64,000 nt of DNA, taken from NCBI GenBank assembly GCA_930367215.1, contig OV884057.1:246972830-247036829 (forward strand), read 5' to 3'. This stretch comes from Pollenia angustigena. Taxonomy: Eukaryota; Arthropoda; Insecta; Diptera; Polleniidae. A model generated the notes under the pieces. That model was not told the DNA's origin and searched no databases. It saw only the letters and a list, made by a program, of their open reading frames with translations. Positions 35,619-47,021 of this stretch are shown here, in pieces; position 1 is the stretch's first letter, and every line of letters starts with the position of its first letter. The position numbers and the translations under genes are program-made.

Positions 35619-36697
35619 TATACCCTCCACCACAATTAGTTGTGAAGAGGGTATATTAAGTTTGTCATTCCGTGTGAAAGTTTTTTATTATTCATCTCAG
35701 ACCCCATAAAGTATATATATTCTGGGGCCTTGAGTAATTCTAAGTCGATTTAGCCATGTCCGTCTGTCTGTCCGTCTGTTGAAAACATGCTCACTTTCGA
35801 ACAACTCAAAAGAAATGAACAAACTTGGTGCCAAATTGCTTGTAGTTATCCTAAGCAGTTTGGGATTGAAATCCAGCAAAATCGGTTCTGTAACACCAGA
35901 GCTATGAATCAAAATGTGGAACCCCCACCTAAAAAAATTTATAATTTTGTCACAAAAAATAACATAAATGCTGGAACAAGGCACGGAATGAGATAAGATT
36001 TTGCAAAAATTTGCTTTATTTGACTGGAAATCACGCTGTTAAATTTCGTTAAGATCCGTCCATAATTTACCCTAAGCCCCATATAAACACTACTCCCGGA
36101 AAACAGTTTAGTACGCCTAAAACCGCAAAAAATTACGCTAGCGTAACGAAATTTGGTACGTCACAGTTTTTTAGGACTAGAAATAACACTGTGAAATTTC
36201 GTGACGATCGGTCCATAATTTACCTTAGGCCCCATATAAACCCTACTACCGGAAAACAGTTTAGTACGCCTAAAACCGTAAAAATTAATGCAATCATAAC
36301 AAATTTGTGCTCGTCACAGTTTTATAGGACTATAAATGATACTGTGAAATTTCGTGAAGATCGGTACATAATATACCCTAGGCCCCATAGAAACCCTACT
36401 CCCGGAAAACAGTTTAGTACACCTAAAACCATAATGTATAATGCTATCATAACAGAAATTTGTACGTCACAGTTTTGAAGGACTAGAAATGACGCTGTGA
36501 AATTTCGTGATTATCGGTCTATAATTTACCCTAGGCCCCATATAAACCCTACTACCGGAAAACAGTTTAGTCGCCTAGAACCATAATTAATAACAATCGT
36601 CACAGTTTAAGATAATAATAACATCATTCAGATATTACTCCTTAAACATTCGAACTGTCGGTGGAGGGTATCAAAGAATATAGCACTCTAACTTGTT
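35619..36697 (+). repeat. INE-1-like repeat family B, copy 3
   Basis: It has the same plan as 11904-13147: TATACCCTCCACCACAATTA start, CCGTCTGTCTGTCCGTCTG, about four modules, and a GGAGGGTATCAAAGAATATAG-type end (shortened) with the hairpin partly deleted. The frame at 36191-36478 is module sequence. Confidence 0.65.
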
Positions 36698-37899
36698 ATA
36701 AAGTGTAACTAAAATTTTCTTTTCTACTGTCGGTGTGTGGTAGAATGAATATCTCAAATCTTATCTCATATTTGTTAAGAGCTAGTGCAGCAGTGATTTT
36801 TATAAACATTAAGCTCTTATAAAATACACACATGTGTATCTACTCTACTCTATACATCCATGCAAAAAACAAAAATACACACACGTTCTTTTAAAGGTTC
36901 AAAAATATTTCTGAAGCTTTTTTTTTCTTTTTTTTTGTTTTAATTTTATTTTATAAAAAAAAATTTGTCAACGTGGCTCCTGAATTGATTTGAACAACAA
37001 AATTGATCTCATTAATAAATTCGAAAAAAAAAAAGTTTTTTGCATTGTTGTTGTTTTTTTTTTTGAGTGTGACCAAATTTCGTATTTATGTGTTCATTTT
37101 AATTTTTGTATTGTATCTTTTTTGCTGTTGTAATTTTTGCTGTCTCTTATTTGATTTTGATTGGTAATTGTATTTGTAAGTGCCACGCTTTCATTAATGG
37201 TCACTATGATTAATTTTATATAATTTGTTTGCATGTTTGCATACATTGTTCAGCATTTGTTACATTTTTAATATTAATAAATTATTTCTGTTTTAGCTTT
37301 GTTAACAATAATTAAGAATCTGTTAAAATATTCGGTATTTTTAACCAAATTTTGTATGGAGACATTTTAAGGTTAAACTTAAAGTTCGTGTTCAAGAGAT
37401 TTCTTCTTCACCTCCCAGTTTGTTATTTGATTAAATGCCAATTTGGTCTGTTTATTTCAGACAACTTTGTTTTGTTTTTGTTTTTTTTTTTTTAATTTAG
37501 CTTGTTTTTTAGTCATAATTTAAGCTCTTAGTGATAATGAAATTTTGTTCAGTATTTTTCTTTTACTTTTTTTGTTTGCCTTTTTAAAATTATTGCAAAC
37601 GGGTGCGGTTCAGATTTGTTTTGTTAGTTTTCTTTTTAAACAGAAATTTAATTTAAAATTCTAGAATTTAACACATTTAAACCAAACTAAAAAAAAAAAT
37701 ATAATTTTTTTTTATTTTTTTTTTTTTCAATAAAATAAAATTTCTGAAAAATGTTTGTTAAGATGTTGCTAAAACAAACATTTTTATTAACGGATTATTT
37801 GGCTTATTTTAGACGTATAGAACTTCCGATAGGGATAACTGTTTAACTGGCTGTCATACTAATGAAGTGTGTTTGACTTTTTTCTTCAGTGTACTTAAA
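36698..37899. other. intronic AT-rich sequence with T runs
   Basis: No exon or element is recognised. Long T tracts lie at 36918-36936, 37482-37494 and 37705-37727. Confidence 0.3.
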
Positions 37900-39265
37900 C
37901 AACGTTTACAAATTGTGGAAATTTATTTCCAGAATTAGCGCTCTCATCGCAAATGGTCTCTCTGAGCAGCTAATATGCATGGATCGATGCACGGCCAAAA
38001 TTAATCTTTAGGATAATATTCATTCATATCAAACCTGTACTGTGCATATACTGTGACAGTGGACTCGAATTTATTGATCCGACGAAGTTATCAGCAACTT
38101 GGTCGCTACCCGTCCACTACTTGGGACATTTTGAGGAAATACCTTTGCCTGCACCCATATAAAATCCAACTTTTGCAATAATAAAACACAGCGGACCATC
38201 AATTGCGTCGTATGATCTTTATCGTCAAATCATCTTCAGTGATAAGGCTCATTTCTGGCTTAACGGGCATGTAAACGAGCAGAAGCGTCGCTTTTAAAGA
38301 AGACACAATGTTCATGAGACTCCTAAAGGTGCTATCAGACGGAATGTATTTTACATATGTACTGTCAAATTTTCCATCTGTAAAAGTTGTACACATCGTG
38401 TGATACATATGAAACTTTGCATGTGTAAAATACATGTGGAAATACATACATATGTAACTTTTTCGATTAGAACACGCTCTATTTTCCTGTGGCAAACATA
38501 AACAAAACAGCTGGTTTGTTTTAAAACGTAAACAAAAGTCAGCTTTTGTTTACATTAATAGGTTATGTCATAAGGAAAAACATAAGCAAGTGTGATAGCA
38601 AAAATTATGAATCGTATGTAAAATGGAAATTTTGACATACATACGGAATTACATATGGGTAAGAAAAGTGACAGTACATATGTAAAATACATCCCGTCTG
38701 ATAGCACCTTTAGATTCAATTACATTCCAAAAAATTACTGTTTGGTGCGGTTTATGTACATGGCGCAGGCGTCATCGGCCCATTTTTTTAAAATCCGAAT
38801 CCGGGGAAAATGTTACCGTAAATGGCAAACGCTACAGGCAAATGATTCATGATTTTTCATAAAATTGCAAATCATTTGGAGGAGAAATAGTTCCAACAAG
38901 ACGGCGCAAAATGCCATAAAGCGCGTTAAACCATCACTTTGTTGAGCCAAACGTTAGTTGACCGAATTATCTCATGAAATGGACACATTATTAGTGTGAT
39001 TTGACACCTTTGGACTTTTTTTATAAGGGTACGTCAAATCTGAAGGCTATGCTGATAAACCAGCAGCGATTGATCATTTAGACGCCAGCATTCGATGCAA
39101 TTTTGACCAAATAAGACCGGGTATGCTCGAATAAGTGGTATACACGTGGAGGACATATGCCAGAAATTATTTTTAAACAATAAATGCCATGAAATTTTGT
39201 GAGCTAATAAAGTCAAAGTTTTGTTCATTTCATAAAATTTAAAAAAAAGTAATATGCATATCATG
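37900..39265 (+). pseudogene. mariner-like transposase pseudogene, interrupted
   Basis: The pieces lie in transposase order on the + strand: IFSDKAHFWLNGHVNEQKRR near 38240; LHSKKITVWCG near 38730; GENVTVNGKRYRQMIHDF near 38820; FQQDGAKCHKAR near 38900; DLTPLDFF near 39010; and AAIDHLDASIRCNFDQIRPG near 39070, followed by a YARNYF-like end. Frames shift and stops interrupt. Intact relatives cut and paste DNA at TA sites. A 385-bp TIR element sits between the HET and LHSKK codons. The clade is unresolved. Confidence 0.8.
38326..38710. mobile_element. TIR element with TA target duplication inside the transposase pseudogene
   Basis: It is 385 bp long. The outer 40 or so bases (AAGGTGCTATCAGACGGAAT, then GTATTTTACATATGTACTGTCA in part) are nearly perfectly inverted at the right end. 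TA flanks it at 38324-38325 and 38711-38712. Inside are further ACATATGTA words in both orientations. The frames overlapping it are not genes. Confidence 0.8.
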
Positions 39266-39541
39266 TCATGTCAGTCATGCCTCTAAAAAAGCACCCCTTA
39301 TAGATTGGGACAATGTTTATTATCGATTTGTAAATTTTCACTTGTTGTCATAACCTGCTTTTTATAAGTGACATCTTTAACAATATTTGTACAAATTACA
39401 TATACAAACATTTAATTATTGTCGTATGTCGTATGTAATTTGTATCCACATACGACAATTAAATAATCAACCGACGATATGTATGTTGAATTGGGGAGAG
39501 TTCTACGAGTCTGTACTTCCTCACTTCCTGAATCGATCTTA

Positions 39542-39655
39542 CGATTTCCGTCCGTCCGGCTGTTTGGTTGCCTGTCTATGTAAACATTGTGCGCAAAGTA
39601 CAGGTCGCAATTTTGAAGATAACTTGACTTGGTGCATACGTTTTTATTGTCATAC
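39542..39655 (-). repeat. fragment of INE-1-like family A
   Basis: CCGTCCGGCTGTTTGGTTGC, then TTGTGCGCAAAGTACAGGTC, matches the interior of copies A at 11500 and 32390. Confidence 0.6.
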
Positions 39656-40612
39656 TGGCTGACCCGACAGACGTTGTACTGTCCAAATTAGGAAAAATGT
39701 TTGCGTTGTATTTTTAAAATCCGTTAAAAAAAATACGAACATTTGGAAGAAAAATTAGTCAAATCGATAGAGCGGTTTTCTGATTTTAGGTAAATCAAAA
39801 AAAGTGGGCGGGGCAAAATGTTCTTTCCGTAAAAACCTTATTTAGACCATGGCGATGATTATAAAGAATAAATCGTCCAAATCGGTCAAACCGTTCTCAA
39901 GTTATGCGCTTAATAGAACAAGTGGGCGTAAAAGTAGGCGTGGTAAATTTTTCTTTCGATTAAAACGTAAAAATGGATTAATACGAACATTAAAAAGAAA
40001 AATTAATCAAATCGATGGAGCCGGTTTTTGATTTTAGGTAAATCGAAAAAAATTGCCGGGGCAAAATTTTCTCTCCGTAAAAACCTAAGTTGGACCATGG
40101 CAATCATTTTAAAGAAAAAATCGTCCAAATCGGTCAAGTCGTTCTCAAGTTTTGCGCTTAATAGAAAAAGTAGGCGTAAAAGTAGGCGTGGTAAATTTTT
40201 CTTTCGATGAAAACTTAAAATGGATTAATACGAACATTTGAAAGAAAAATTTGTCAAATCGATGGGGCCTTTTCTGACTTTAGGTAATTCGAAAAAAGTG
40301 GGTGTAAAAGTGGGCGGGGCAAAATTTTCTTTTCGTGTAAATCTAAGTTGGACCATGGTGATCATTTTAAAGCAAAAATCGTCACAATTATATAGATGTC
40401 GTTGGTGGTGCAATATGAAAATTTGATTTTGCCACGCCCCTCCGCCCGCAGACCGAAAATCAAAAATCAGAATTCACAGTGTCACCCGCCTGAATATTCT
40501 GAAGATTCCCTAAAAATTTCATCAAAATCGGCCCAGGTGTTTTGGAGTCCATACGTTACATACATACATACATACATACATACACATATTCTGTTTTATA
40601 TATATAGACGAA
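39656..40612 (+). repeat. dispersed repeat E with internal modules
   Basis: It starts CTGGCTGACCCGACAGACGT and has about three modules of roughly 170-180 bp built on CGTCCAAATCGGTCAA, GTTCTCAAG and GTGGGCGTAAAAGTAGGCG. It ends CATACATACATACATACATA near 40560, then TATATATATAGACG. The open frames between 39849 and 40653 are module sequence. The opening words recall repeat D, so the two may be related. Confidence 0.6.
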
Positions 40613-41017
40613 CGAAGCTATGGCTGTTGAAAATGGCGAAAATCGGTCCATGATTTTACAAAACCTTTCTTTCTAAAATAGAGTAAATCCAGAATTGACC
40701 GTAAGCCCCATATAAATCTCTTAAGAAAAAATAATCGCATATAATGGTCAATATCTCGATAATATTCGGCACAAAAAGTTCATATCGTCAGTTCAGAATT
40801 GGTTTGGCGCATTTTATGGTTGAATTTCCATGATATGCGCCAAACCAATTCTAAGCTGACGATATATAAATCATAAACTCATAACATAATATTGTTTCGC
40901 CAGGTCCGTAATTGTCCATGGGCCCAAAATAGGGTACCCTTTTGGAAATTTAAATTTAAGTATTGTGTTGTAGGGTATCATATGGTTGGGCGTTACCGTC
41001 TTTACTTTCTTTCTTGT
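40613..41017. repeat. repeat fragment related to family A, carrying a foldback insertion
   Basis: AAAATCGGTCCATGATTTTA through GGGTATCATATGGTTGGGCG resembles the 10905-11020 fragment. A palindrome at 40783-40866 (ATATCGTCAG, then GAATTGGTTTGGCGCAT, mirrored) is inserted in it. Confidence 0.5.
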
Positions 41018-41399
41018 TTATACTTCAATAAATATGTTAATAATATGTTTAAAATGTTATTTAATACTTTCAAAATTTAAAGTTTTTAGTTACCAAGTGT
41101 TTTTTTTTTAAGTTATTTGTATACTATAGTTTTTGTTAAATAATAAATTATTTTTTAAAATTATTAACCGGTTTTATAATGAAAAGAAAAGTAATAAATT
41201 ACTCTACACGAAAAGTTATCAAATTTAAAGTTTTTTGTTATTTAAAATGTAAAGTTTGACGTTTATATAAATTTTAAGAAAATTTAATTGACCTTAAATA
41301 AATAAATATAAATAATAACAGATTATAGATTAAATTCTACTCCAATAACTGTTGGCTGTACGTAAATGTTCTCGTTAACTGAATCAAAATTTCCCAAAG
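41018..41399. other. intronic AT-rich sequence
   Basis: No recognised feature. Confidence 0.3.
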
Positions 41400-42320
41400 A
41401 TGCAAATTTTTTTAAACATGGCTGCCTGGCCCATGTACGCATCCGTATTTTACTCCCGAGTGGCCATTAGTTTCGTGATACCAGCCAGAAACGACTTTGG
41501 CCAATTTCAAGCTTCAGGAAATATTTAGGTATTGGCTGCATGTGTTTTCTTCGAGAATACATCGGTAAAAGGAATGTCCTGATCAATCAGGTCTTCTCAC
41601 CCTGCCATTTTCCTGAGCCCTTCTGTCACACGATTAATGAGAGTTTTACAGTGAGGCATTGAAATGCCGTTCAGGCCGTCGACGAATATGTCGTCCAAGA
41701 GACAAGCCTGTTTGGCTAGGCCGTCTGCAGATTGGTTCCCTGGGCACCAGATGTGCCCTGGTACCCACGCCGGCTTAACTCTGGAATTTAACGCAATATC
41801 ATTTAGAAATATCCGGCATTCCACAGTTAACATAGATGACGTGAAGATACCATCGAGAGCTGCAATGGCAGCCTCAGCGATATTACCTCAGCCAGATTGC
41901 TGCCCGCCTTATGGCAGAGATTTTCGCCGGCAAAACACTGCTGTCATCTGGCAGCCTAAAAGGGACTTTTATGCCCAATTTCTCGATGAATAAACCTCCA
42001 CCTACCCTGCTGTTCATCTTAGAATCAACAGTTTAGTCCCTTAGGGCTAAGAACCACTGCCCTTAGCCTAATGGCGAAAGTCAGAGCCAACCGTTCAGCC
42101 ATAATATCGACTGGCAACCAGTTCATCATAGTAGCCAGCACATTCGTCGGTGTCTATCGAATTGATCCCGTGATCTTCAACGCGACCAACCTATATACTG
42201 TATCAAGCATTTCTACAGTATTGCCCCCTAACCATGGCTGGGCACCACTTTGCCAAACGTACAATCTTCAAAACAGATTCAACTATGTTTTGGCGAACTT
42301 CTTTTATTTCTGGCCTTAAT
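41400..42320 (-). pseudogene. LINE fragment with RNase H domain
   Basis: On the minus strand the frame around 41833-41597 encodes AWVPGHIWCPGNQSADGLAK. This matches the WVPGHxGxxGNExAD motif of RNase H, which removes the RNA strand of the hybrid in I-, R1- and Loa-type LINEs. ALDGIFTSSMLTVECRIFLN precedes it, and ILWP/ITKLMATRE-like sequence follows in broken frames toward 41450. The base composition is clearly less AT-rich than the surroundings. No reverse transcriptase is visible, so this is an isolated piece. The plus-strand frames 41664-41993 and 42071-42319 are its shadow. Confidence 0.7.
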
Positions 42321-43367
42321 TTTTGTTTTATTTTCCCTGACAAAATGCTTAAATTTTGCGAAGTTTTTGTAAGTTGTTTTTAAATATTTCTTAATGAACT
42401 TGTAACTTCAAGCATGATTGGTAAATTTTATTATTTATTAAACAAAATAATTAAAAATATACATATAAATTTGTCTCTCTCATCTCTCTCTGCTTAGATT
42501 CACTCAACAAAAAAATCCCCTCAATAATATGAGTTTTTAAGGCAACACCCCCACGCTTTTTTTCAAAACATCAAGAAAATGTCATTTTGATTTTGCTTAA
42601 AAATATAATTATAAAATTTATTTAAGATTAAGGCGAATAATAAATAATAAGTGTGGCCAACTCTTCACCACTAAAAATTGCTTAATTTTTAGTCAAAAAG
42701 CGTAAATAATTTGCTTAATTCCACCATGTGTACGTTCTCTGCTTAAACGGTCAGCAAAGCAACAACTTTAAAAATAATTGCTGTTGCTGTAAGTAATAAG
42801 TTTTTGTTTATTTTTTTCTTTTGCTGCGCTTGAATTCAGCAAATATTCACTTCTTTGCTGTTGCCCATTGGTTAACGAAGAAAACTCATTTTAATAATTG
42901 TAAAGAGAACTTTGCCATCCTACATGAAGGTGTAGGTCATCGATAGCCTGTGGAGCAGTTTTTTTTTAGGTGAAAGCTGTAATTCGTGATGGCTTTATGA
43001 ATATTTCGTGGCCAAATAATTCCTCTTCAGTTGTTTTGCTGTTGGTGGGGTAACAAAAAAAAAAAGATTTCATTACAAAATTAATTTATGACACTGAAAT
43101 TGAATATAAGAGATAATTTTGTTTGTATCAATAAAATAAACATCAGAAAATTCTTTGAATTACGAAACCCGAAAATTATCGATAAAATTGGAAATTTTTT
43201 GAATTGTAAAAGCATTTAGTACGTAACATTTTTTGTTCTAAATTTTTAAAAGCTTGAAGAAATTTGCCTTAAAAAAAATAAACGGCCAAACTGAGTTTTT
43301 CATAATTTAACTAGATGGAAATGTCCAAATCTAGCCACTAAGGCCGGGTTTTTGAGATGTAGATTAA
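42321..43367. other. intronic AT-rich sequence
   Basis: No exon or element is recognised. Confidence 0.3.
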
Positions 43368-43505
43368 CAGCCAATCCCACGATGTCACACGTTAACGTTC
43401 GCATAGAAAATTACATTTAAAACAAAAACAATTTCTAAAATTTGTTTGTGTTTTAAATGTTATTTTCTATGCGAACGTTAACGTGTGACATCGTGGGACT
43501 GGCTG
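43368..43505. mobile_element. foldback element G, copy 3, with TAA target duplication
   Basis: It is 138 bp long. Its arms begin CAGCCAATCCCACGATGTCA and include CGTTCGCATAGAAAATTACA and the core ACATTTAAAACAAAAACAA. TAA flanks it at 43365-43367 and 43506-43508. The 3-bp TWA duplication fits PIF/Harbinger mobilisation. Confidence 0.75.
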
Positions 43506-44167
43506 TAAGTTAAAACTTAGTTTAATGTAGTCTGAAACTCAGATTTGTCCGGCGAAATGTGATTTTTTATAATTATTTCATTAAATACCAACATTTTTAG
43601 CAAACCTAAGCTGTTACATCAATATTGTGTATACAAACTTGGCAATTGCGACAAAAATCTGTTTTCAGATTAACTAAAACTGGCTTAACTGAGATCTCAA
43701 AAACCCAGCCTAAATGGCTAACTTTGCAACACTGTTGATAACAATTCCTAAAATAAAGTCTGAAGAAATGTCTAGTTAAGATGTTGTCTTATTTTATAAA
43801 ATTATTCTTTAAATGTTGTTGGAAGTGAAACAAACTGTTTTTAATTTCTTCCCAAAATCAAAAAAAAAGAAGAAACAAATTTTTGTTTCAAATCTAAAAT
43901 CGCAAACCCACTGAGTACCAAACAATTGAAATAAAAATACTCACTACTCCTCTCAGTTTGAGGGAGTGATGAGGGTATGAATTTAAGAACAAAAACAAAT
44001 AAAATAAAACAAACGTTTGTTTATTTTTAAACAAAATTTTCTTCTCTACTTAAAAGATCGAAATTCGAATTTCAAAATATTTCTCTTTTTTTTATTTTCT
44101 TTATTTTTTTTTTTGTTTTTGTTGGACAACCGAAAAAGTTTTAAGTAAAAGTAACAACGCCAGTCAC
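43506..44167. other. intronic sequence upstream of the third Rtnl1 start
   Basis: AT-rich with no recognised element. It would be the proximal upstream region of the short isoform if the exon at 44296 is real. Confidence 0.3.
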
Positions 44168-44173
44168 TCAGTC
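44168..44173 (+). promoter_or_regulatory. candidate initiator for the third Rtnl1 transcript
   Basis: TCAGTC fits TCAGTY, with start base 44170, 126 bp before the ATG at 44296. The surrounding CACTCAGTCTTGTCGCATTT is locally less AT-rich. No TATA box is seen. Confidence 0.3.
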
Positions 44174-44295
44174 TTGTCGCATTTGTACGCATTTAAAATA
44201 AAAAATTTATTTTTTTTTGTGATCCGCTCTAGTGGTATAAAGACTAATTTTAAAAAGTGCATTTAAAGTATTTTCTTTGTTAATTTCCTACAAAT

Positions 44296-44305
44296 ATGTC
44301 AAAAA
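44296..44305 (+). CDS. Rtnl1: possible Rtnl1 alternative first coding exon 3 (10 bases)
   Basis: ATGTCAAAAA followed by the donor GTAATT gives three codons (MSK) plus one base. Joined to 48056 it would read [12 protein letters not shown] and give a 200-residue reticulon with almost no N-terminal tail, like the shortest reticulons of other animals. It has the correct phase, an A at -3, and a TCAGTC initiator 126 bp upstream. The intron would be 3.75 kb. An exon this short is easy to find by chance in AT-rich DNA, so this is a suggestion to test against transcripts. Confidence 0.35.
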
Positions 44306-45030
44306 GTAATTGAATTTTATTGTATTTGAAAATAAAATTATATCTCAATTTTTCATACTTATTATGTATATTTAATGAGAGAGACTTTTAAAGTTTAACA
44401 GATACAAAAATATTTAGAAGATATTGTTGCATAATTATGATTTCAGTGTGTGTATAGTTTAAATTATTTTTTTTTTTGGCTTTTTGTCTTTTTTTAAAAA
44501 GATTTTGGCATGTGTGGTTGTGGCTGTTCATTTCATTGTGCGGTATTTTTGGCATCTTTAGAATATCTAAAAAAAAAAAATTAATTTACATATTTAGATG
44601 TGTGATATCAATGATTAATTTTTTTTAATAAAACAACATAAATTTTAAATCTTGGTGTTAAAATTTTTTTAGAATTGAAACAACTGCTAAAATTTCATTT
44701 TAATCAGAATTGTTTACTAAAAAAATAAATAATACGGGCATCGTAATGAAATGGATTTAAAATCGAGCCAATTTTAAAAACGACCTTTTACTGAAAGTTC
44801 ATATAAATATTCCATTTTATGTATATAATTTTTTTAGTACATACCAATTAGCTTTACAAAAACATCTCTAAAAACCAAGAAAAACTACGGTCATTTTGTA
44901 AATAATTGAACCTAAAATCTCATTCGATTTCGATTTCAACTTCACTTAATTTCGATTTCTAAAACATGCCCGATAGTTTTTAAAAATGTCTTTCTCAAAC
45001 TATTATTAGTTGTGGTTATTGTTGTGAAAC
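44306..45030. other. intronic AT-rich sequence
   Basis: No recognised feature. Confidence 0.3.
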
Positions 45031-45389
45031 TAAAGGCTAGATTACACTATTATACTTTGTATCAATACATGTCAAAAACTCAAGTAATATGACAAAGTGT
45101 GATAGTGTGAATGCAATGTGTCACGAAAATGACAAGTATTAAGAAAAAATTTTGACATCCCATACGACTTCATCGTTTTTTGAAAAATTTCTAAACAATA
45201 ATACTTTTCATTGGATCAGGGTTGCATTTTATTTCATGTGTGAGTGTTTATACTTTGTGTGATGATGTGAACACAAACTGTCATTTTACATTAGATTTTT
45301 TGACAGTCGCAACAAAACTTATTAGATTTCTATCTCACAAAGTATTATGGAATACGTATGACTTGTGAGATAGTGTAATCTAGGCTTAA
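45031..45389. mobile_element. TIR element with GGCTAGATTACACTAT ends
   Basis: TAAAGGCTAGATTACACTAT is mirrored by ATAGTGTAATCTAGGCTTA at the right end. It is about 359 bp long. A truncated copy of its left 100 bp lies at 54098-54197. The element in Rtnl1 intron 2 (48291-48464) has related TTTACACTAT ends. Confidence 0.7.
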
Positions 45390-45417
45390 GGGGAAAGGAT
45401 ATTGATGAGATTCATAG

Positions 45418-45791
45418 CACGTCATATTTGCGAGATAACGGTACATTTGCGTTTTCCGATGTATTCTTTTCTTTCAGGTGCCTGCCGGAGTCAAATGCTC
45501 ATTGAAATGGATTATATCTTGTCTTAAAAACTACTTAATTACACGTCGAATAGTGGCTAATTGGCTTGATTAGATACAAAATGGCTGAGTTATAGCTGCT
45601 CAAATCGAAGGATTTTATGAAAATTTAAAAATTTTTTTACCAATTTTTTTTCATTTCGGAAGATGTTTTTTTAACACATTTAAAAACAAAATCTTATTTT
45701 AATCGAACCAGAATTTCACTATAGTTGGCGCCCAAAAGAGGAGCATACATCGAAAAACACAAATGTACCGTAATCTACCAAATATGACGTG
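45418..45791. mobile_element. TIR element with CACGTCATATTTG ends
   Basis: CACGTCATATTTGCGAGAT, then ACGGTACATTTGCGTTTTCC, is mirrored at the right by GAAAAACACAAATGTACCGT and CCAAATATGACGTG, similar over about 50 bp. It is 374 bp long with no coding sequence. Confidence 0.65.
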
Positions 45792-46007
45792 GAACATTTA
45801 AACCATAGATGGGAATTTTTCAGTACCAGTATGTATTTACATATGTATGTATGTATTTAAACAGACAAAAACCTGCCTGCTTCATATGAAACTATGTATT
45901 TAAAAAAGATTTTAATAGCAGACCTGTGAAATAATTAATCTTCTTAAAGTTTTCAAATAGATCGAAAACAATAATTTAATCATCATTCATATATAAATCT
46001 ATTGAAA

Positions 46008-46508
46008 AAAAGTAAGAAAGTCACGCCGACCATATGATACCCTACACCACAGTATTTAAAAACACATCATGCTTTTGTGTCCATATAAATATGGATTTAT
46101 CTATGTTTATAAACTTCATTAAAATCGGTTTGAAAGCTTGTGAGAGGCAAAAATTGCTCCCTACCTCCCCTTGTAGTCCTATTTTTGAAAAACTGTATAG
46201 CTTATGTATCCATATAGATATGGATCTATCTATGTTTTAAATTTCATTAAAATCAGTTTGAGAGGCAGATATTGCCCCTCGTGGTCCTATTTTTTTAAAA
46301 ATGCATACCTTTTGTGTCTATATAGATATGGTTCTATATATGTTTTAAATTTCATTAAAATCGGTTTGATAGTTTCTGAGAGGAAGAAATTATCCACCTA
46401 TCTTTCCTCGTTGCCCTACGATTCCGCCCATTTCCTATGTCCCAAATTTTATCAAATTATCTCAAAAATGCATAATACCCTTTCCACTATTGTGGTGTGG
46501 GTATAAAT
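46008..46508 (+). repeat. INE-1-like repeat family A, copy 4
   Basis: It starts AAAAAGTAAGAAAGTCACGC and ends GTGGTGTGGGTATAAATATT, with three internal ATTTCATTAAAATCGGTTTG modules. The GACGGACGG stretch is deleted. The frames 46034-46240 and 46204-46506 are repeat sequence. Confidence 0.6.
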
Positions 46509-46520
46509 ATTAGATTATCA

Positions 46521-46625
46521 GGGGTGTTTTGGAAATCGAAAAGGCAAAAATTTGGAATTTGTTTTTTAAACACTTAATCGAATTTTTTATAATTTTTGTT
46601 ATAAAATTCAATATGTTTCAAAATA
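46521..46625 (+). mobile_element. foldback element C, single arm
   Basis: AGGGGTGTTTTGGAAATCGA, then AAGGCAAAAATTTGGAA, matches the arms at 11334 and 58285. No opposite arm follows, so it is a half copy, adjoining repeat A. Confidence 0.55.
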
Positions 46626-46689
46626 TACAATAATTTAATGATGTCTGAAATGAAACAAAAATGTATTTGTATATCTAATTTCCTTATAG

Positions 46690-46800
46690 GGTGCCCCAGT
46701 AGGCTAGTTAGTAGTGAACTAGTCTATCGGTTGCGTGTTCGATTCCCGCCAGAGACTCTGGTATGTTTCACTAGAACGGGCTTGAAAATCTAATTTACTT
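46690..46800 (+). mobile_element. tRNA-derived SINE, copy 3
   Basis: GTGCCCCAGTAGGCTAGTTA, then GTTCGATTCCCGCC and AGAGACTCTGG, matches copies 1 and 2. The A-box region has decayed slightly (TAGTTAG). Confidence 0.7.
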
Positions 46801-46944
46801 TTACTTGGTAAACAATAAGATAGTTGTTATTGTATTTTTAACTCATAATAAATAAAAAAGGGCTTATAAAACAAGTTTGAACTCGCTTTTAATTAAAATT
46901 GAAATTGAATACTGAAACATCTTTTTAACATTTGCACTAAAACA

Positions 46945-47012
46945 CAGGGGCCAAACTAGGGCATTCGATATCAATTTCGATCGATATTGATTTGCCGTAA
47001 TTTGGCCCCAGG
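46945..47012. repeat. short palindrome
   Basis: AGGGGCCAAA and TTTGGCCCC are inverted around a CGATATCAATTTCGATCGAT centre. It lies immediately before the next hAT-type element. Confidence 0.5.
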
Positions 47013-47021
47013 ATTTTAAAC

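Noticed and set aside
39849..40653. Series of Lys/Arg/Ser-rich short frames that look like basic proteins
   Set aside because: They are successive modules of dispersed repeat E and occur in more than one frame and on both strands.
41664..42319. Plus-strand coding frames of 109 and 82 codons
   Set aside because: They are antisense to a recognisable RNase H frame on the minus strand; the GC-richer LINE fragment simply lacks stops on both strands.
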